Part shown: positions 43,034 to 52,088 of the stretch, in pieces | Layout of the letters: every line of letters starts with the position of its first letter | How positions within the stretch are numbered: position 1 is the first letter of the stretch | Source: Proteiniborus sp. DW1 | GTDB lineage: Bacteria > Bacillota > Clostridia > Tissierellales > Proteiniboraceae | Reading direction: 5' to 3' | DNA length: 64,000 nt | NCBI RefSeq assembly: GCF_900095305.1 | Contig: NZ_FMDO01000013.1 | Coordinates: 1 to 64,000 of the forward strand | Position numbers and translations under genes: made by a program | Notes under the pieces: generated by a model | The model's input: only the letters and a program-made list of their open reading frames with translations | The model's database searches: none | Told to the model about the DNA's origin: nothing

Positions 43034-43981
43034 ATGAAAAAATCTCTGTTAATATTATTGGTGATACTATCATTGGCGTTTGTTTTTACTGGATGTTCAA
43101 ATGATACAAACACATCTAATGAGCCAAATAAATCTACAGGAGATGCAGTAGAATTCGTAGATTCTAGCTATATTGTTGATGCTAATTGGCTAAAGGAAAA
43201 CTTAGGCAAAGAAAATCTACTTATTCTAGACGCCAGAGGAGCGGATACTTATGCAAAAGGACATATACCAGGTTCAATTGCTGTAATGTGGCAAAATTTT
43301 GCGGATATGTCAGGAGCACCAGGAGAAAATCCTGATTGGGGAACTGTGCTTGAACCAAAGATTTTGTCAGAAAAGTTATCTGCATTTGGAATAAGTAAAG
43401 ATAAAGAAATTGTAGTGTATACTAGCACAAAAGGTGGCTGGGGTGAAGAGGGAAGAATAGTTTGGATGCTTAAAAGAGCAGGTTTTGATAATGTAAAGAT
43501 GCTAGATGGTGGATTTGAATATTGGAAAGCTAATAATTATGAAATCTCTAAGGATATAGTAGAGCCAACTCCTGCAACTGTTGAAGTGACAGAATTAGAT
43601 AATTCAACTAATATTGATACTGACGAATTAGCAAGTAAAATAGACGAATTAGTTATTATAGATGTTAGAGAAAAAAATGAGTATGAAGGTGCGCAAAATT
43701 TTGGTGAAGCAAGAGGAGGACATTTACCAGGAGCTATAAATATAACTTTCAACCAATTTTTAAAAGATGATGGTACACTAAAAAGTGCAAAAGAAATAAA
43801 AACTATTCTTGATGAAAATGGAATTGAAAAAGATGATGAAATAGTAACATATTGTACTGCAGGTATTCGTTCTGCTCACATGCAAATAGTTTTGACTATG
43901 ATGGGATATGAAAATGTAAGAAACTATGATGCTAGCTTTTACGCTTGGTCAGGAAATCCAGATTTAGAACTACAAAAATAA
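43034..43981 (+). CDS. Two-domain rhodanese (thiosulfate sulfurtransferase-type) lipoprotein
   Basis: 315-residue exported sulfurtransferase. The signal peptide ends at FVFTGC (lipidated Cys). Two rhodanese domains follow, about 50-175 and 185-310, in the TST/MST arrangement. The active loop of domain 1 reads VYTSTKGGW with no cysteine; that of domain 2 is YCTAGIRS with the catalytic Cys. This is the usual inactive-plus-active pairing. GGGGGGAT precedes the ATG. A VTT membrane-protein gene follows after 17 bases, repeating the order at 18.1-19.4 kb. Confidence 0.9.
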   Translation: MKKSLLILLVILSLAFVFTGCSNDTNTSNEPNKSTGDAVEFVDSSYIVDANWLKENLGKENLLILDARGADTYAKGHIPGSIAVMWQNFADMSGAPGENPDWGTVLEPKILSEKLSAFGISKDKEIVVYTSTKGGWGEEGRIVWMLKRAGFDNVKMLDGGFEYWKANNYEISKDIVEPTPATVEVTELDNSTNIDTDELASKIDELVIIDVREKNEYEGAQNFGEARGGHLPGAINITFNQFLKDDGTLKSAKEIKTILDENGIEKDDEIVTYCTAGIRSAHMQIVLTMMGYENVRNYDASFYAWSGNPDLELQK

Positions 43982-43998
43982 GAAGGTAAATTCTAAAG

Positions 43999-44727
43999 GT
44001 GCGAAATATATTGAATAAAGTATTTGATACTTTGAAAAAAACTAAAAAGTCAACTTGGATTAAACTAGGAGTAATAATAGCTTTGATTTGCATTTATTCA
44101 TTTGTTACTCCAGTAAAGGTCGCAATAAATAGAGTTATATTTATTTTAAGTATGTTAGACGTAGAGGCAATAAAGGGGTATATTTTATCCTTTGGAATAT
44201 GGGCACCAGTAATATCTTTCTTATTAATGGTATTTCAATCTATAGCAGCACCATTACCTGCATTTTTGATAACATTTGCTAATGCAGCTTTATTTGGCTG
44301 GGTAAAGGGAGCAATCCTTTCATGGACATCTTCTATGGTGGGGGCAGTTCTATGTTTCTATATTGCTAGAGTATACGGTAGAACAACTGTTGAAAAGCTT
44401 ACAAATAGGTTTGCCCTACAAGAGGTTGATAAGTTCTTTGATAAATATGGTAACTATGCTATTCTGATTGCCAGATTGCTTCCTTTTATATCCTTTGATA
44501 TTGTCAGTTATGCTGCTGGACTGACTTCTATGAGTCTATGGTCATTCTTATGGGCAACGGGACTCGGCCAACTTCCAGCAACTATTGTATATTCATATGT
44601 GGGAGGAATGTTAACAGGCGGAGTCAAGACTTTTGTAACTGCATTATTTATACTCTTTTCATTGAGTATATTAGTATTTTTAATTAAGAAGGTATGGAAC
44701 GAGAAAAGTAACAAGGATAATAAATAA
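43999..44727 (+). CDS. TVP38/TMEM64 (VTT) membrane protein, third copy
   Basis: 242-residue VTT-domain protein, clearly the closest relative of the one at 18747 (shared runs include APLPAFLITFANA, FYIAR/FYISR near 115 and ARLLPFISFDIVSYAAGLTS). The start is GTG at 43999, beginning MRNIL like the paralogue's MKNIL, or TTG at 44011, which fits AAAGGTG better. It lies 17 bases after the rhodanese stop, so it is almost certainly cotranscribed. The membrane role is unknown. The tight partnership implies that it handles the product or substrate of the external rhodanese. Confidence 0.86.
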   Translation: MRNILNKVFDTLKKTKKSTWIKLGVIIALICIYSFVTPVKVAINRVIFILSMLDVEAIKGYILSFGIWAPVISFLLMVFQSIAAPLPAFLITFANAALFGWVKGAILSWTSSMVGAVLCFYIARVYGRTTVEKLTNRFALQEVDKFFDKYGNYAILIARLLPFISFDIVSYAAGLTSMSLWSFLWATGLGQLPATIVYSYVGGMLTGGVKTFVTALFILFSLSILVFLIKKVWNEKSNKDNK

Positions 44728-44735
44728 AAATATAC

Positions 44736-44768
44736 TGGGGATTGTTTAAGAGAACAATCCCTTTTAAT
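44736..44768 (+). terminator. Terminator after rhodanese-VTT pair
   Basis: GGGGATTGTT pairs with AACAATCCC around TAAGAG, followed by TTTTAAT. Confidence 0.8.
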
Positions 44769-44909
44769 CTATGTATACGTACTAGCTGACATTTGGAGAT
44801 TAATGACCTATTAGCTTAGTCCGTGTTTATTCAGTTAGGAATATATCAAAGTAAAATATTTTATATTTTGAAAGTTAAGATATAAGTTAATTAAAGAAGG
44901 TGTTTAATA

Positions 44910-46034
44910 ATGAAGACAAGTGACAATACAATGAGAATAATTAAGGAAGAGCAAAAATGTATTGGATGTAATGCCTGTATGAAGGGATGTCCAATGCTTC
45001 ATAAGTTTTGTGACTCACCCAAAGTACTGCTTAAGGAGTTGTTAGAATCTGGGACCTTTGACTACAAACTACCATACTCCTGTATGCTTTGTGGCTACTG
45101 TACTAAAGTATGTCCTAAGGGGGTAGACCTAAAGAGCTTATTTTTAGAGCTTAGAAGAGATGCAGTTGATCAAACAAATGGTAAACTTCCTAAGGATCTT
45201 GGAGCAAGTGCGGTAAATTTTCATCAAAAGTTTAGCTTTTCAAATTTATTTACATCAGATATACAAAACCTCCAATCTGGTACTATATTTTTTCCAGGCT
45301 GTGCACTTATGTCATATAGTCCTGAAATAGTGCAGAAAACTTACAGTTACCTTGGAGAAAAAATCCCTGGTATAGGAATATATAATAAATGCTGCGGTAA
45401 GCCCACAAGCTTTATGGGCAAGGAAGAGAAATTTAAGGAATATTTCTCAATACTAGAAAATGAGTTTTTAAGTAAAAAGGTTAAGAAAGTCATAACAGGA
45501 TGTCAAAATTGTTTTATGACAATATCTAATAACAGTAATATAGTAGAAGTAGTATCTCTATGGGAGATAATATCTTCTGTAGGTATACCAGAAAATAGGA
45601 AAGGCATAGGGGGAAGTATTGAACTTGAGTTTACTATCCATGATCCCTGTCCTACCAGAGATGTAGACTTAATTCATGAATCTGTGAGAGACATAACTAC
45701 CCAACTAGGAGTTAAAGTTAAAGAAATGAAATTTAACCGAGGAAAAACTCTTTGTTGTGGCTCTGGAGGTATGGTCTCTGTAACCCAAGGTCATATAGCA
45801 AAGGCACATACTGAGAGAAGAGCTAATGAGGCAAGCACAGATTATATAATAACATATTGTCAAGAATGTGTAGAGTCAATGAGAAGAGGTGGGAAGAGCT
45901 CATTTCATATACTTGATTTGCTTTTCAATGATAACTTTAAGGACATGGAGCAAAAAAACAATTCTACATTAGGGAAATGGTTAAATAGGTATAAGGGCAA
46001 AAAGATAAAGGATATATCTACTCAGCCACGTTAG
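44910..46034 (+). CDS. HdrB/GlpC-like iron-sulfur protein with CCG domains
   Basis: 374-residue soluble Fe-S protein. The N-terminus carries two [4Fe-4S] ferredoxin motifs (CIGCNACMKGC and CMLCGYCTKVC). Two cysteine-rich CCG domains follow: FFPGCALM...NKCCGKPTSF...CQNCF, and HDPCPTRD...TLCCGSGGM...YCQEC. Such CCG domains bind the noncubane [4Fe-4S] clusters of heterodisulfide reductase, succinate:quinone reductase and related enzymes that handle thiol/disulfide or quinone electrons. It lies between two exported-rhodanese loci, so an electron-transfer role in sulfur chemistry is plausible. GAAGGTG precedes the ATG. Confidence 0.86.
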   Translation: MKTSDNTMRIIKEEQKCIGCNACMKGCPMLHKFCDSPKVLLKELLESGTFDYKLPYSCMLCGYCTKVCPKGVDLKSLFLELRRDAVDQTNGKLPKDLGASAVNFHQKFSFSNLFTSDIQNLQSGTIFFPGCALMSYSPEIVQKTYSYLGEKIPGIGIYNKCCGKPTSFMGKEEKFKEYFSILENEFLSKKVKKVITGCQNCFMTISNNSNIVEVVSLWEIISSVGIPENRKGIGGSIELEFTIHDPCPTRDVDLIHESVRDITTQLGVKVKEMKFNRGKTLCCGSGGMVSVTQGHIAKAHTERRANEASTDYIITYCQECVESMRRGGKSSFHILDLLFNDNFKDMEQKNNSTLGKWLNRYKGKKIKDISTQPR

Positions 46035-46331
46035 GTGACAAAATTAGGAACTACAGAATTCCATATTTCCATTGGATTAGTAATGTTGTTGCTTGCATTT
46101 TATTAATATTAAAAGAGTGCTTCACAAAAGAAAAATGATAAAAGCTCTCTTAGTATGTTTCAGATATGTCAATTATTTGATTGAATCTAAGTTTTAGATA
46201 GATAAGTATTTTAAAATTCTATAAAACTATAGTCTTCTATTGCTTTTTTCAATAATTATTTTATTTACACTTTATTTGTGTTAATCTATTTTAGGTTCTA
46301 CGTTAACTATATAAGTAAAAGGAGAGATAAA

Positions 46332-47735
46332 ATGCTAATGAACTTGAGAAGAATGGCTTTGCCAGTAATTTTATTGTTATTAATATCATTAAGCTTATCT
46401 GCTTGTTCAAGTAATCCAGTAGAAAAAGACGATAAACAGATTACTGAACAAGAAAGTAAAAAAGATGAACAGGGAATTCAATCAATTTCGACAGAAGACT
46501 TGAAGGAAAAACTAAATGATGATTCTTGGGTAATTGTTGACACTCGAATTAATGATGCTTACAATGGTTGGAAACTAGAAGGGGTAAAAAGAGGTGGACA
46601 TATAAAAGGTGCAGTAGATTTTTCTGCTAAATGGTTAGATGTAGAAGTAGATAATAAAGAGAGTATTTTAAGTGAAACAATAAATGTTAAAGGTATTGAA
46701 CCAGCTAAAAATATAGTACTATATGATGCTAATGGAAAGGATGCCTTAAAAGTAGCAGAATACTTAAAAGGCAAGGGGTATGAAAATCTATACACTTATG
46801 ATGTAAAAGAATGGGCTGAAGACGAAAGTCTTCCTATGGAATTCTATGAAAATTATAAGTTGATAGTACCTGCCAGCATAGTTAAGGATATAATTGATGG
46901 GAAAAAACCAGAAACATTTGAAGATGCTACACAAATAAAGATAATTGAAGCAAGCTGGGGGGAAGAAGATACATCATATGCAAATGGTCATGTACCTACA
47001 AGTTTCCATATAAATACTGATTGGATAGAACCACCACCAGCTTGGATGTTAGCTGATGATGCAACACTGACAGAATTTGCGTTAAACAATGGCTTTACAA
47101 AGGATGATACTGTAATAGTAACTGGCGAAGCTCAAATGGCAGCTTATCGTGTAGCTACTGTACTAAGATATATTGGAGTTAAGGATGTAAGGGTTTTAAA
47201 TGGAGGTTTAGGAGCTTGGATATCAGCAGGATATGAAGTTGAAACTGAAAGTCATAAACCAACTCCAGTTACTGATTTTGGAGCTAAAATACCAGCTAAT
47301 CCAGATTTAATTGATACACAGGAGGAGCTAAAAGTAAGTTTAGCAAAAACTGACGAATTTACTTTAGTAGATAATCGTACTTGGGAAGAACATATCGGAG
47401 AAAGCTCTGGGTATTCTTATCACGATAAAAAAGGACGTATTCCAGGTTCTGTATTCGGATATGCTGGAAAGACTGATGCAAATTCACTAGACTACTACCG
47501 TAATATAGATAATACTATGCGTAATGCTGATGAAATAATAGCCATGTGGAAAGAGTATGGAATAGATACAAACAAACATCTTTCATTTATGTGTGGAAGT
47601 GGATGGCGTGCAGCAGAAGTGCTATACTACGCTCAAGTAATGGGGCTTGAAAACACATCTCTATACAGTGATGGTTGGATTGGCTGGAGTAACAATCCAG
47701 AAAATCCTGTGGAAACAGGAGAGCCTACAAACTAA
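46332..47735 (+). CDS. Triple-rhodanese lipoprotein (YnjE-like)
   Basis: 467-residue exported sulfurtransferase. The lipoprotein signal peptide ends at LSLSAC. Three rhodanese domains lie at about 45-155, 165-305 and 315-455. The loops of the first two lack cysteine (LYDANGKD and VTGEAQMA); the third has the active CGSGWRA, like the third domain of E. coli YnjE. The gene order here is rhodanese, VTT, Fe-S protein, triple rhodanese, small membrane protein, then the arsenic operon. The ATG at 46332 follows AAAGGAGAG; the in-frame ATG at 46278 would spoil the signal peptide. Confidence 0.9.
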   Translation: MLMNLRRMALPVILLLLISLSLSACSSNPVEKDDKQITEQESKKDEQGIQSISTEDLKEKLNDDSWVIVDTRINDAYNGWKLEGVKRGGHIKGAVDFSAKWLDVEVDNKESILSETINVKGIEPAKNIVLYDANGKDALKVAEYLKGKGYENLYTYDVKEWAEDESLPMEFYENYKLIVPASIVKDIIDGKKPETFEDATQIKIIEASWGEEDTSYANGHVPTSFHINTDWIEPPPAWMLADDATLTEFALNNGFTKDDTVIVTGEAQMAAYRVATVLRYIGVKDVRVLNGGLGAWISAGYEVETESHKPTPVTDFGAKIPANPDLIDTQEELKVSLAKTDEFTLVDNRTWEEHIGESSGYSYHDKKGRIPGSVFGYAGKTDANSLDYYRNIDNTMRNADEIIAMWKEYGIDTNKHLSFMCGSGWRAAEVLYYAQVMGLENTSLYSDGWIGWSNNPENPVETGEPTN

Positions 47736-47736
47736 A

Positions 47737-48204
47737 ATGTATAGAAAAAAGAATTCAAGAGGTATAATTAAGGGGATAATATATGCCATAGCGCTGCTTC
47801 TACAAGTAGCCTTAATAGTTACTGTATTCGTAATAAACAATCTAACTGCAAAAAGAGCAGGAGTAATGAGACATGTTTATACTAAGAGACTACAATATGA
47901 ACAAGGCATATTTACTCAAGTAAACTTGACAAAACATAATATTATTCTGATTGCACTATGTATTCTATTTGCTGTTCTATTATTCTATGCTATTAAGAGA
48001 AGACAAAAAATATTTACAGGGATTCAGATAGCAATAGGAATTATGATGAGTTTGCTGACGATTATTGTTATTAATAGTAAATATTTCATAGATATCCTAG
48101 CATATCCTTACTTTATTATAGCATTTGAACTTGCGTTGTTGATTCAGACTATTATTATAATAATAGTAATATTGCAAGTCTACCAATATAATAAGAGATA
48201 TTAA
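47737..48204 (+). CDS. Small four-helix membrane protein, unknown
   Basis: Unrecognised 155-residue protein with four predicted helices (about 14-33, 64-82, 90-108, 120-148), a basic N-terminus and a basic loop. The ATG lies one base after the triple-rhodanese stop with GGAGAG 14 bases away. A longer in-frame start inside that gene is less likely. The adjacency suggests a membrane partner of the YnjE-like lipoprotein. Confidence 0.65.
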   Translation: MYRKKNSRGIIKGIIYAIALLLQVALIVTVFVINNLTAKRAGVMRHVYTKRLQYEQGIFTQVNLTKHNIILIALCILFAVLLFYAIKRRQKIFTGIQIAIGIMMSLLTIIVINSKYFIDILAYPYFIIAFELALLIQTIIIIIVILQVYQYNKRY

Positions 48205-48220
48205 ATTCCCACCTTAGATG

Positions 48221-48259
48221 ACTGCTAAATTATCACACTGGTAATATAGCAGTTTTTTT
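48221..48259 (+). terminator. Terminator before the arsenic operon
   Basis: ACTGCTA pairs with TAGCAGT; the inner TTA...TAA also pairs; T7 follows. Confidence 0.8.
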
Positions 48260-48364
48260 GTGCTTAATTTTTTATACTTTTTATCTACTATTTATTAAAG
48301 TATCCATTTAGTAAAATTTAATTATAAGTTGAAGCTGATAAATTATCAATGTACGAGAATGTTA

Positions 48365-48470
48365 TATAGACATATATATCTCTATAGAAATATATTATAT
48401 TAAAAAACAATGCTATATTGACATTAGATAGATGAAAGCCTATAATCATTATATAGATATATATCTATAT
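48365..48470 (+). promoter_or_regulatory. ArsR-controlled promoter and operators
   Basis: TTGACA (48418-48423), a 17-base spacer and TATAAT (48441-48446). A perfect 20-base palindrome ATATAGATAT/ATATCTATAT (48451-48470) covers the transcription start. A second, looser dyad TATAGA-N10-TCTATA (48365-48386) lies upstream. Both fit the ATA-rich dyads bound by ArsR-type repressors. The operator directly abuts the AGGAGG ribosome site. Confidence 0.8.
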
Positions 48471-48484
48471 AGGAGGGTGGGCAT

Positions 48485-48808
48485 ATGGAACTAAATTATG
48501 AAGAGAATTCAAAGTTAATCAAAGCATTATCGGATCCAAAAAGGCTGCAGATAATTGATATTTTATCATGTGGAGAAAGATGCGCATGTGAAATATTAGA
48601 TCATTTTGATTTCTCACAGCCTACATTGTCGCATCATATGAAGGTATTAACGGATTTGGAAATAGTAAATGTAAGAAAAGATGGATTGTGGAGTTATTAT
48701 TCACTAAATATTAGTAAATGCAATAAGATTATACTATTTTTAATGAATATTATTACAGATACTGATGATTGTATATGTAAAGACAAAATTAATTGTGAAT
48801 GCAAATAA
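48485..48808 (+). CDS. arsR: Arsenite-responsive repressor ArsR
   Basis: 107-residue winged-helix repressor. The metal motif on the DNA-binding helix reads CGERCACEI (residues about 32-41), equivalent to ELCVCDL of classical ArsR. The recognition segment reads FSQPTLSHHMKVL. A C-terminal CICKDKINCECK tail adds more cysteines. In the family, As(III) or Sb(III) binding releases the protein from its operator. First gene of the operon. Confidence 0.93.
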   Translation: MELNYEENSKLIKALSDPKRLQIIDILSCGERCACEILDHFDFSQPTLSHHMKVLTDLEIVNVRKDGLWSYYSLNISKCNKIILFLMNIITDTDDCICKDKINCECK

Positions 48809-48824
48809 AAAAGGAGTTGAAAAA

Positions 48825-49175
48825 ATGAAAAAAATGATAATTTTTGATCCTGCAATGTGTTGTCCTACTGGAATTTGTGGACCATCCGTAGACCCAGAAT
48901 TATTAAGAGTATCTAGAGTAATAAATAGATTAAAGAGAAACGACGTAATTGTTGAAAGGCATAATCTAACTAATAACCCTATGATATTTGTTAATAACAA
49001 AGTTATAAATGAAATTTTAACTAAAGAAGGAGTAGAAGTATTACCGGTTACAATGGTAGGTGGCGAAATAGTAAAGACTAGGTCTTACCCAACAGATGAA
49101 GAATTTATTAAATTTCTAGACATACCAGAGGATTATCTAAAGTTGACAATTAAGCAAAATTCTAAAAAAGATTAA
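48825..49175 (+). CDS. arsD: Arsenic metallochaperone ArsD
   Basis: 116-residue chaperone that receives As(III) from thiols and hands it to ArsA. The functional cysteines are at positions 12, 13 and 18 (DPAMCCPTGICG), exactly as in characterised ArsD; this also supports the ATG at 48825, preceded by AAAAGGAG. The rest follows the family (VERHNLTNNPMIFV, GVEVLPVTMV). Sixteen bases separate it from arsR and 45 from arsA. Confidence 0.93.
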   Translation: MKKMIIFDPAMCCPTGICGPSVDPELLRVSRVINRLKRNDVIVERHNLTNNPMIFVNNKVINEILTKEGVEVLPVTMVGGEIVKTRSYPTDEEFIKFLDIPEDYLKLTIKQNSKKD

Positions 49176-49220
49176 GAGTGTGTGATGCTTGCTGCAAAAA
49201 TAATTAAAGGTGGTGCACTA

Positions 49221-50969
49221 ATGTTTAAAGACTTCAACTTGAAAGACATAGACTTAACAAAATATTTATTCTTTACAGGAAAAGGTGGAGTAGGGAAGAC
49301 TTCTACAGCTTGCTCTATAGCAGTTGCATTAGCAGATGAAGGTAAAAAAATCATGCTCGTAAGTACAGATCCTGCTTCAAATCTACAAGATGTTTTTAAT
49401 ACAGAATTAGATAATAAAGGTGTTCGGATTAAAGAGGTTCCTAATTTGGTTGTAGCTAATTTTGAGCCAGAAGCTGCAGCAGCAGAATATAGAGAAAGTG
49501 TAATAGCACCCTATAGGGGCAAACTTCCTGAGGTTGTTATTCAAAATATGGAAGAGCAATTATCAGGTTCATGTACCGTTGAAATAGCAGCTTTCAATGA
49601 ATTTACAGGGTTTCTTACTGATAAAGAAGCCTCTGAAAAGTATGACCATATAATATTTGATACTGCGCCTACAGGACATACATTAAGAATGCTGCAGCTA
49701 CCTTCAGCTTGGACTAATTTCATAAGCGAAAGCACTCATGGCGCATCTTGTTTAGGGCAACTTGCAGGCTTAGAGGATAAAAAGGAAATATATAAAAATG
49801 CGGTAGATACTCTTGCTGATAAAGAAAAGACAACACTTATACTTGTGTCTCGTCCTGAATCATCAGCTCTAAAGGAAGCAGAAAGAGCCTCTAATGAGTT
49901 AAAGGAATTAGATGTAAGTAATCAGCTTCTAATCATTAACGGAGTACTAAAAGAGCATGATGACGAACTATCTAATGAAATATTTATACAACAACAGGAT
50001 GTACTTAAAGATATACCTGAAGGTCTTAGAGCATTAGAAACTTTTGAGATACCACTCAGACCATATAACGTAACTGGAATTGATAATATTAGAGCATTCT
50101 TAAAAGATGGAGATGTAAGAAATATAGATGAAAAATTAGAAATAGATAATATACCTACTTTAAGTACAGTAATAGATGATTTATATGAATCTGATAAAAA
50201 AGTGATATTTACAATGGGCAAAGGTGGAGTTGGTAAAACTACCATAGCTGCTACTATTGCAATGGAACTGGCTAAAAAAGGGAAGAAAGTTCATTTAACT
50301 ACTACTGATCCTGCAGATCATCTAAAGTTTGTAATAGATGAAAGCTATGGCATAACTATAAGCCACATTGATGAAAAAAAAGAGCTAGAGAAATACAGAG
50401 AAGAAGTATTAAGTAAAGCTGGAAAAGAAAATATGAGTGAGGATGATATTGCATATATTGAGGAAGACTTAAGATCTCCTTGTACTCAGGAAATTGCAGT
50501 ATTCAGAACTTTTGCTGAAATAGTAGAACGTTCAGAGAATGAGGTTGTAGTTATTGATACTGCTCCTACAGGACATACTTTATTATTATTGGAGTCTACA
50601 CAAAGCTATAACAAGGAAATTCAAAGAACTCAAGGGGATACACCTGAATCAGTAAAAAAACTGCTACCAAAACTAAAAGATAGTAAGTTAACAGAAGTAC
50701 TATTAGTTACATTAGCTGAAGCTACCCCTTATTATGAGGCTAGAAGATTACAAGAGGATTTAAATAGAGCAGGTATATTTAGCAAATGGTGGATAATTAA
50801 TTCTAGCTTTTATGCAACTAGTACGACTAATAAAATTTTGAAGGCTAAGGCTTCAAATGAGATTCAATGGATTAATGCTATAAACGAAATTTCTAAAGGA
50901 AACCTAGCATTAGTAAAGTGGACTCAAATGGAACTAAAAGGTGAAAATCTAAGTAAGCTCTTAAAATAG
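49221..50969 (+). CDS. arsA: Arsenite-activated ATPase ArsA
   Basis: 582-residue protein with two homologous halves, each with a P-loop (GKGGVGKTSTACSIA and GKGGVGKTTIAATIA) and a DTAPTGHTLR / DTAPTGHTLL signal motif. Cysteines in SGSCTVEIAAF, GASCLGQLAG and RSPCTQEIAVF match the three metal-binding cysteines that form the activation site. It drives arsenite export through the membrane carrier. ATG 49221 with AAAGGTGG upstream gives the same length as E. coli ArsA. Confidence 0.94.
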   Translation: MFKDFNLKDIDLTKYLFFTGKGGVGKTSTACSIAVALADEGKKIMLVSTDPASNLQDVFNTELDNKGVRIKEVPNLVVANFEPEAAAAEYRESVIAPYRGKLPEVVIQNMEEQLSGSCTVEIAAFNEFTGFLTDKEASEKYDHIIFDTAPTGHTLRMLQLPSAWTNFISESTHGASCLGQLAGLEDKKEIYKNAVDTLADKEKTTLILVSRPESSALKEAERASNELKELDVSNQLLIINGVLKEHDDELSNEIFIQQQDVLKDIPEGLRALETFEIPLRPYNVTGIDNIRAFLKDGDVRNIDEKLEIDNIPTLSTVIDDLYESDKKVIFTMGKGGVGKTTIAATIAMELAKKGKKVHLTTTDPADHLKFVIDESYGITISHIDEKKELEKYREEVLSKAGKENMSEDDIAYIEEDLRSPCTQEIAVFRTFAEIVERSENEVVVIDTAPTGHTLLLLESTQSYNKEIQRTQGDTPESVKKLLPKLKDSKLTEVLLVTLAEATPYYEARRLQEDLNRAGIFSKWWIINSSFYATSTTNKILKAKASNEIQWINAINEISKGNLALVKWTQMELKGENLSKLLK

Positions 50970-51015
50970 AGCTTGCTTAGATAATATGATATACACAAAT
51001 GAAAGGTGGATTATA

Positions 51016-52074
51016 ATGACAAAACAAAAGCATATCGGAGGAATTAGCTTTTTCGAAAAATACCTTACATTATGGGTAGCAATATGTATGGTAATAGGAG
51101 TACTAATAGGAGTATATCTTCCAGGAGTACCAGAGTTTCTAAGTAAATTTGAATACTATAATGTATCAATACCAGTTGCAATTTTAATATGGTTAATGAT
51201 TTATCCAATGATGTTAAAGGTTGACTTTAACAGTGTCAAAAAAGTTAGAGAAAACCCTAAAGGACTTATAGTTACATGGGTTACAAACTGGCTAATTAAA
51301 CCGTTTACAATGTATGGATTAGCAATATTTTTCTTCAACGTAGTATTTAAAAACTATATATCTCCTGATCTCGCAAAGGATTATTTAGCAGGAGCAGTAC
51401 TTTTAGGAGCAGCACCATGTACAGCCATGGTATTTGTCTGGAGTCATTTAACAAAAGGTAATCCTGCATATACACTAGTTCAAGTTGCTACAAATGACCT
51501 TATAATTTTAGTCGGATTTGTACCTATAGTAGCATTTTTACTAGGATTAAGTAATATTTCAATACCTTGGGGCACATTATTCTTATCAGTAGTTTTATTT
51601 GTAGTAGTACCATTATCAGCTGGTGTTATTTCAAGAAATATGATTACTAAAAACAGAGGATTAGAGTATTTTGAAAAACAATATATACCTAAGTTTGCTA
51701 ATGTTACTATAATAGGACTTTTATTGACATTAATAATTTTGTTTTCATTCCAAGGACAGATTATAATAGATAATCCTCAAGATATTATATTGATTGCTGT
51801 CCCATTGATTATACAAACATTTGTAATATTCTTTGTTGCTTATTTGTGGGCAAAGGCTTGGAAGCTACCTCATAGTATAGCAGCCCCTGCAGGTATGATT
51901 GGAGCATCTAACTTCTTTGAGCTTGCTGTGGCAGTAGCTATATCCTTGTTTGGATTGGATTCAGGTGCGGCTCTAGCAACAGTTGTAGGTGTCCTTACTG
52001 AAGTACCAGTAATGCTCACCCTAGTTAGAATTGCTAATAAAACAAGAGGTTGGTTCAGTACTGACGCCAATTAA
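51016..52074 (+). CDS. acr3: Arsenite permease Acr3
   Basis: 352-residue membrane carrier with ten helices, exporting arsenite. Family motifs include the conserved cysteine in LLGAAPCTAMVFVWSHL and the region NDLIILVGFVPIVAFLLG. The final helices carry GASNFFELAVAVAISLFG. Acr3 with ArsA makes a pump that uses ATP; alone it uses the proton gradient. AAAGGTGG precedes the ATG at 51016. Confidence 0.94.
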   Translation: MTKQKHIGGISFFEKYLTLWVAICMVIGVLIGVYLPGVPEFLSKFEYYNVSIPVAILIWLMIYPMMLKVDFNSVKKVRENPKGLIVTWVTNWLIKPFTMYGLAIFFFNVVFKNYISPDLAKDYLAGAVLLGAAPCTAMVFVWSHLTKGNPAYTLVQVATNDLIILVGFVPIVAFLLGLSNISIPWGTLFLSVVLFVVVPLSAGVISRNMITKNRGLEYFEKQYIPKFANVTIIGLLLTLIILFSFQGQIIIDNPQDIILIAVPLIIQTFVIFFVAYLWAKAWKLPHSIAAPAGMIGASNFFELAVAVAISLFGLDSGAALATVVGVLTEVPVMLTLVRIANKTRGWFSTDAN

Positions 52075-52088
52075 AGGAGATGTGAAAG

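Noticed and set aside
42910-43104. Frame overlapping the rhodanese lipoprotein start
   Set aside because: No ribosome site of its own; it overlaps the signal peptide of the real gene in another frame.
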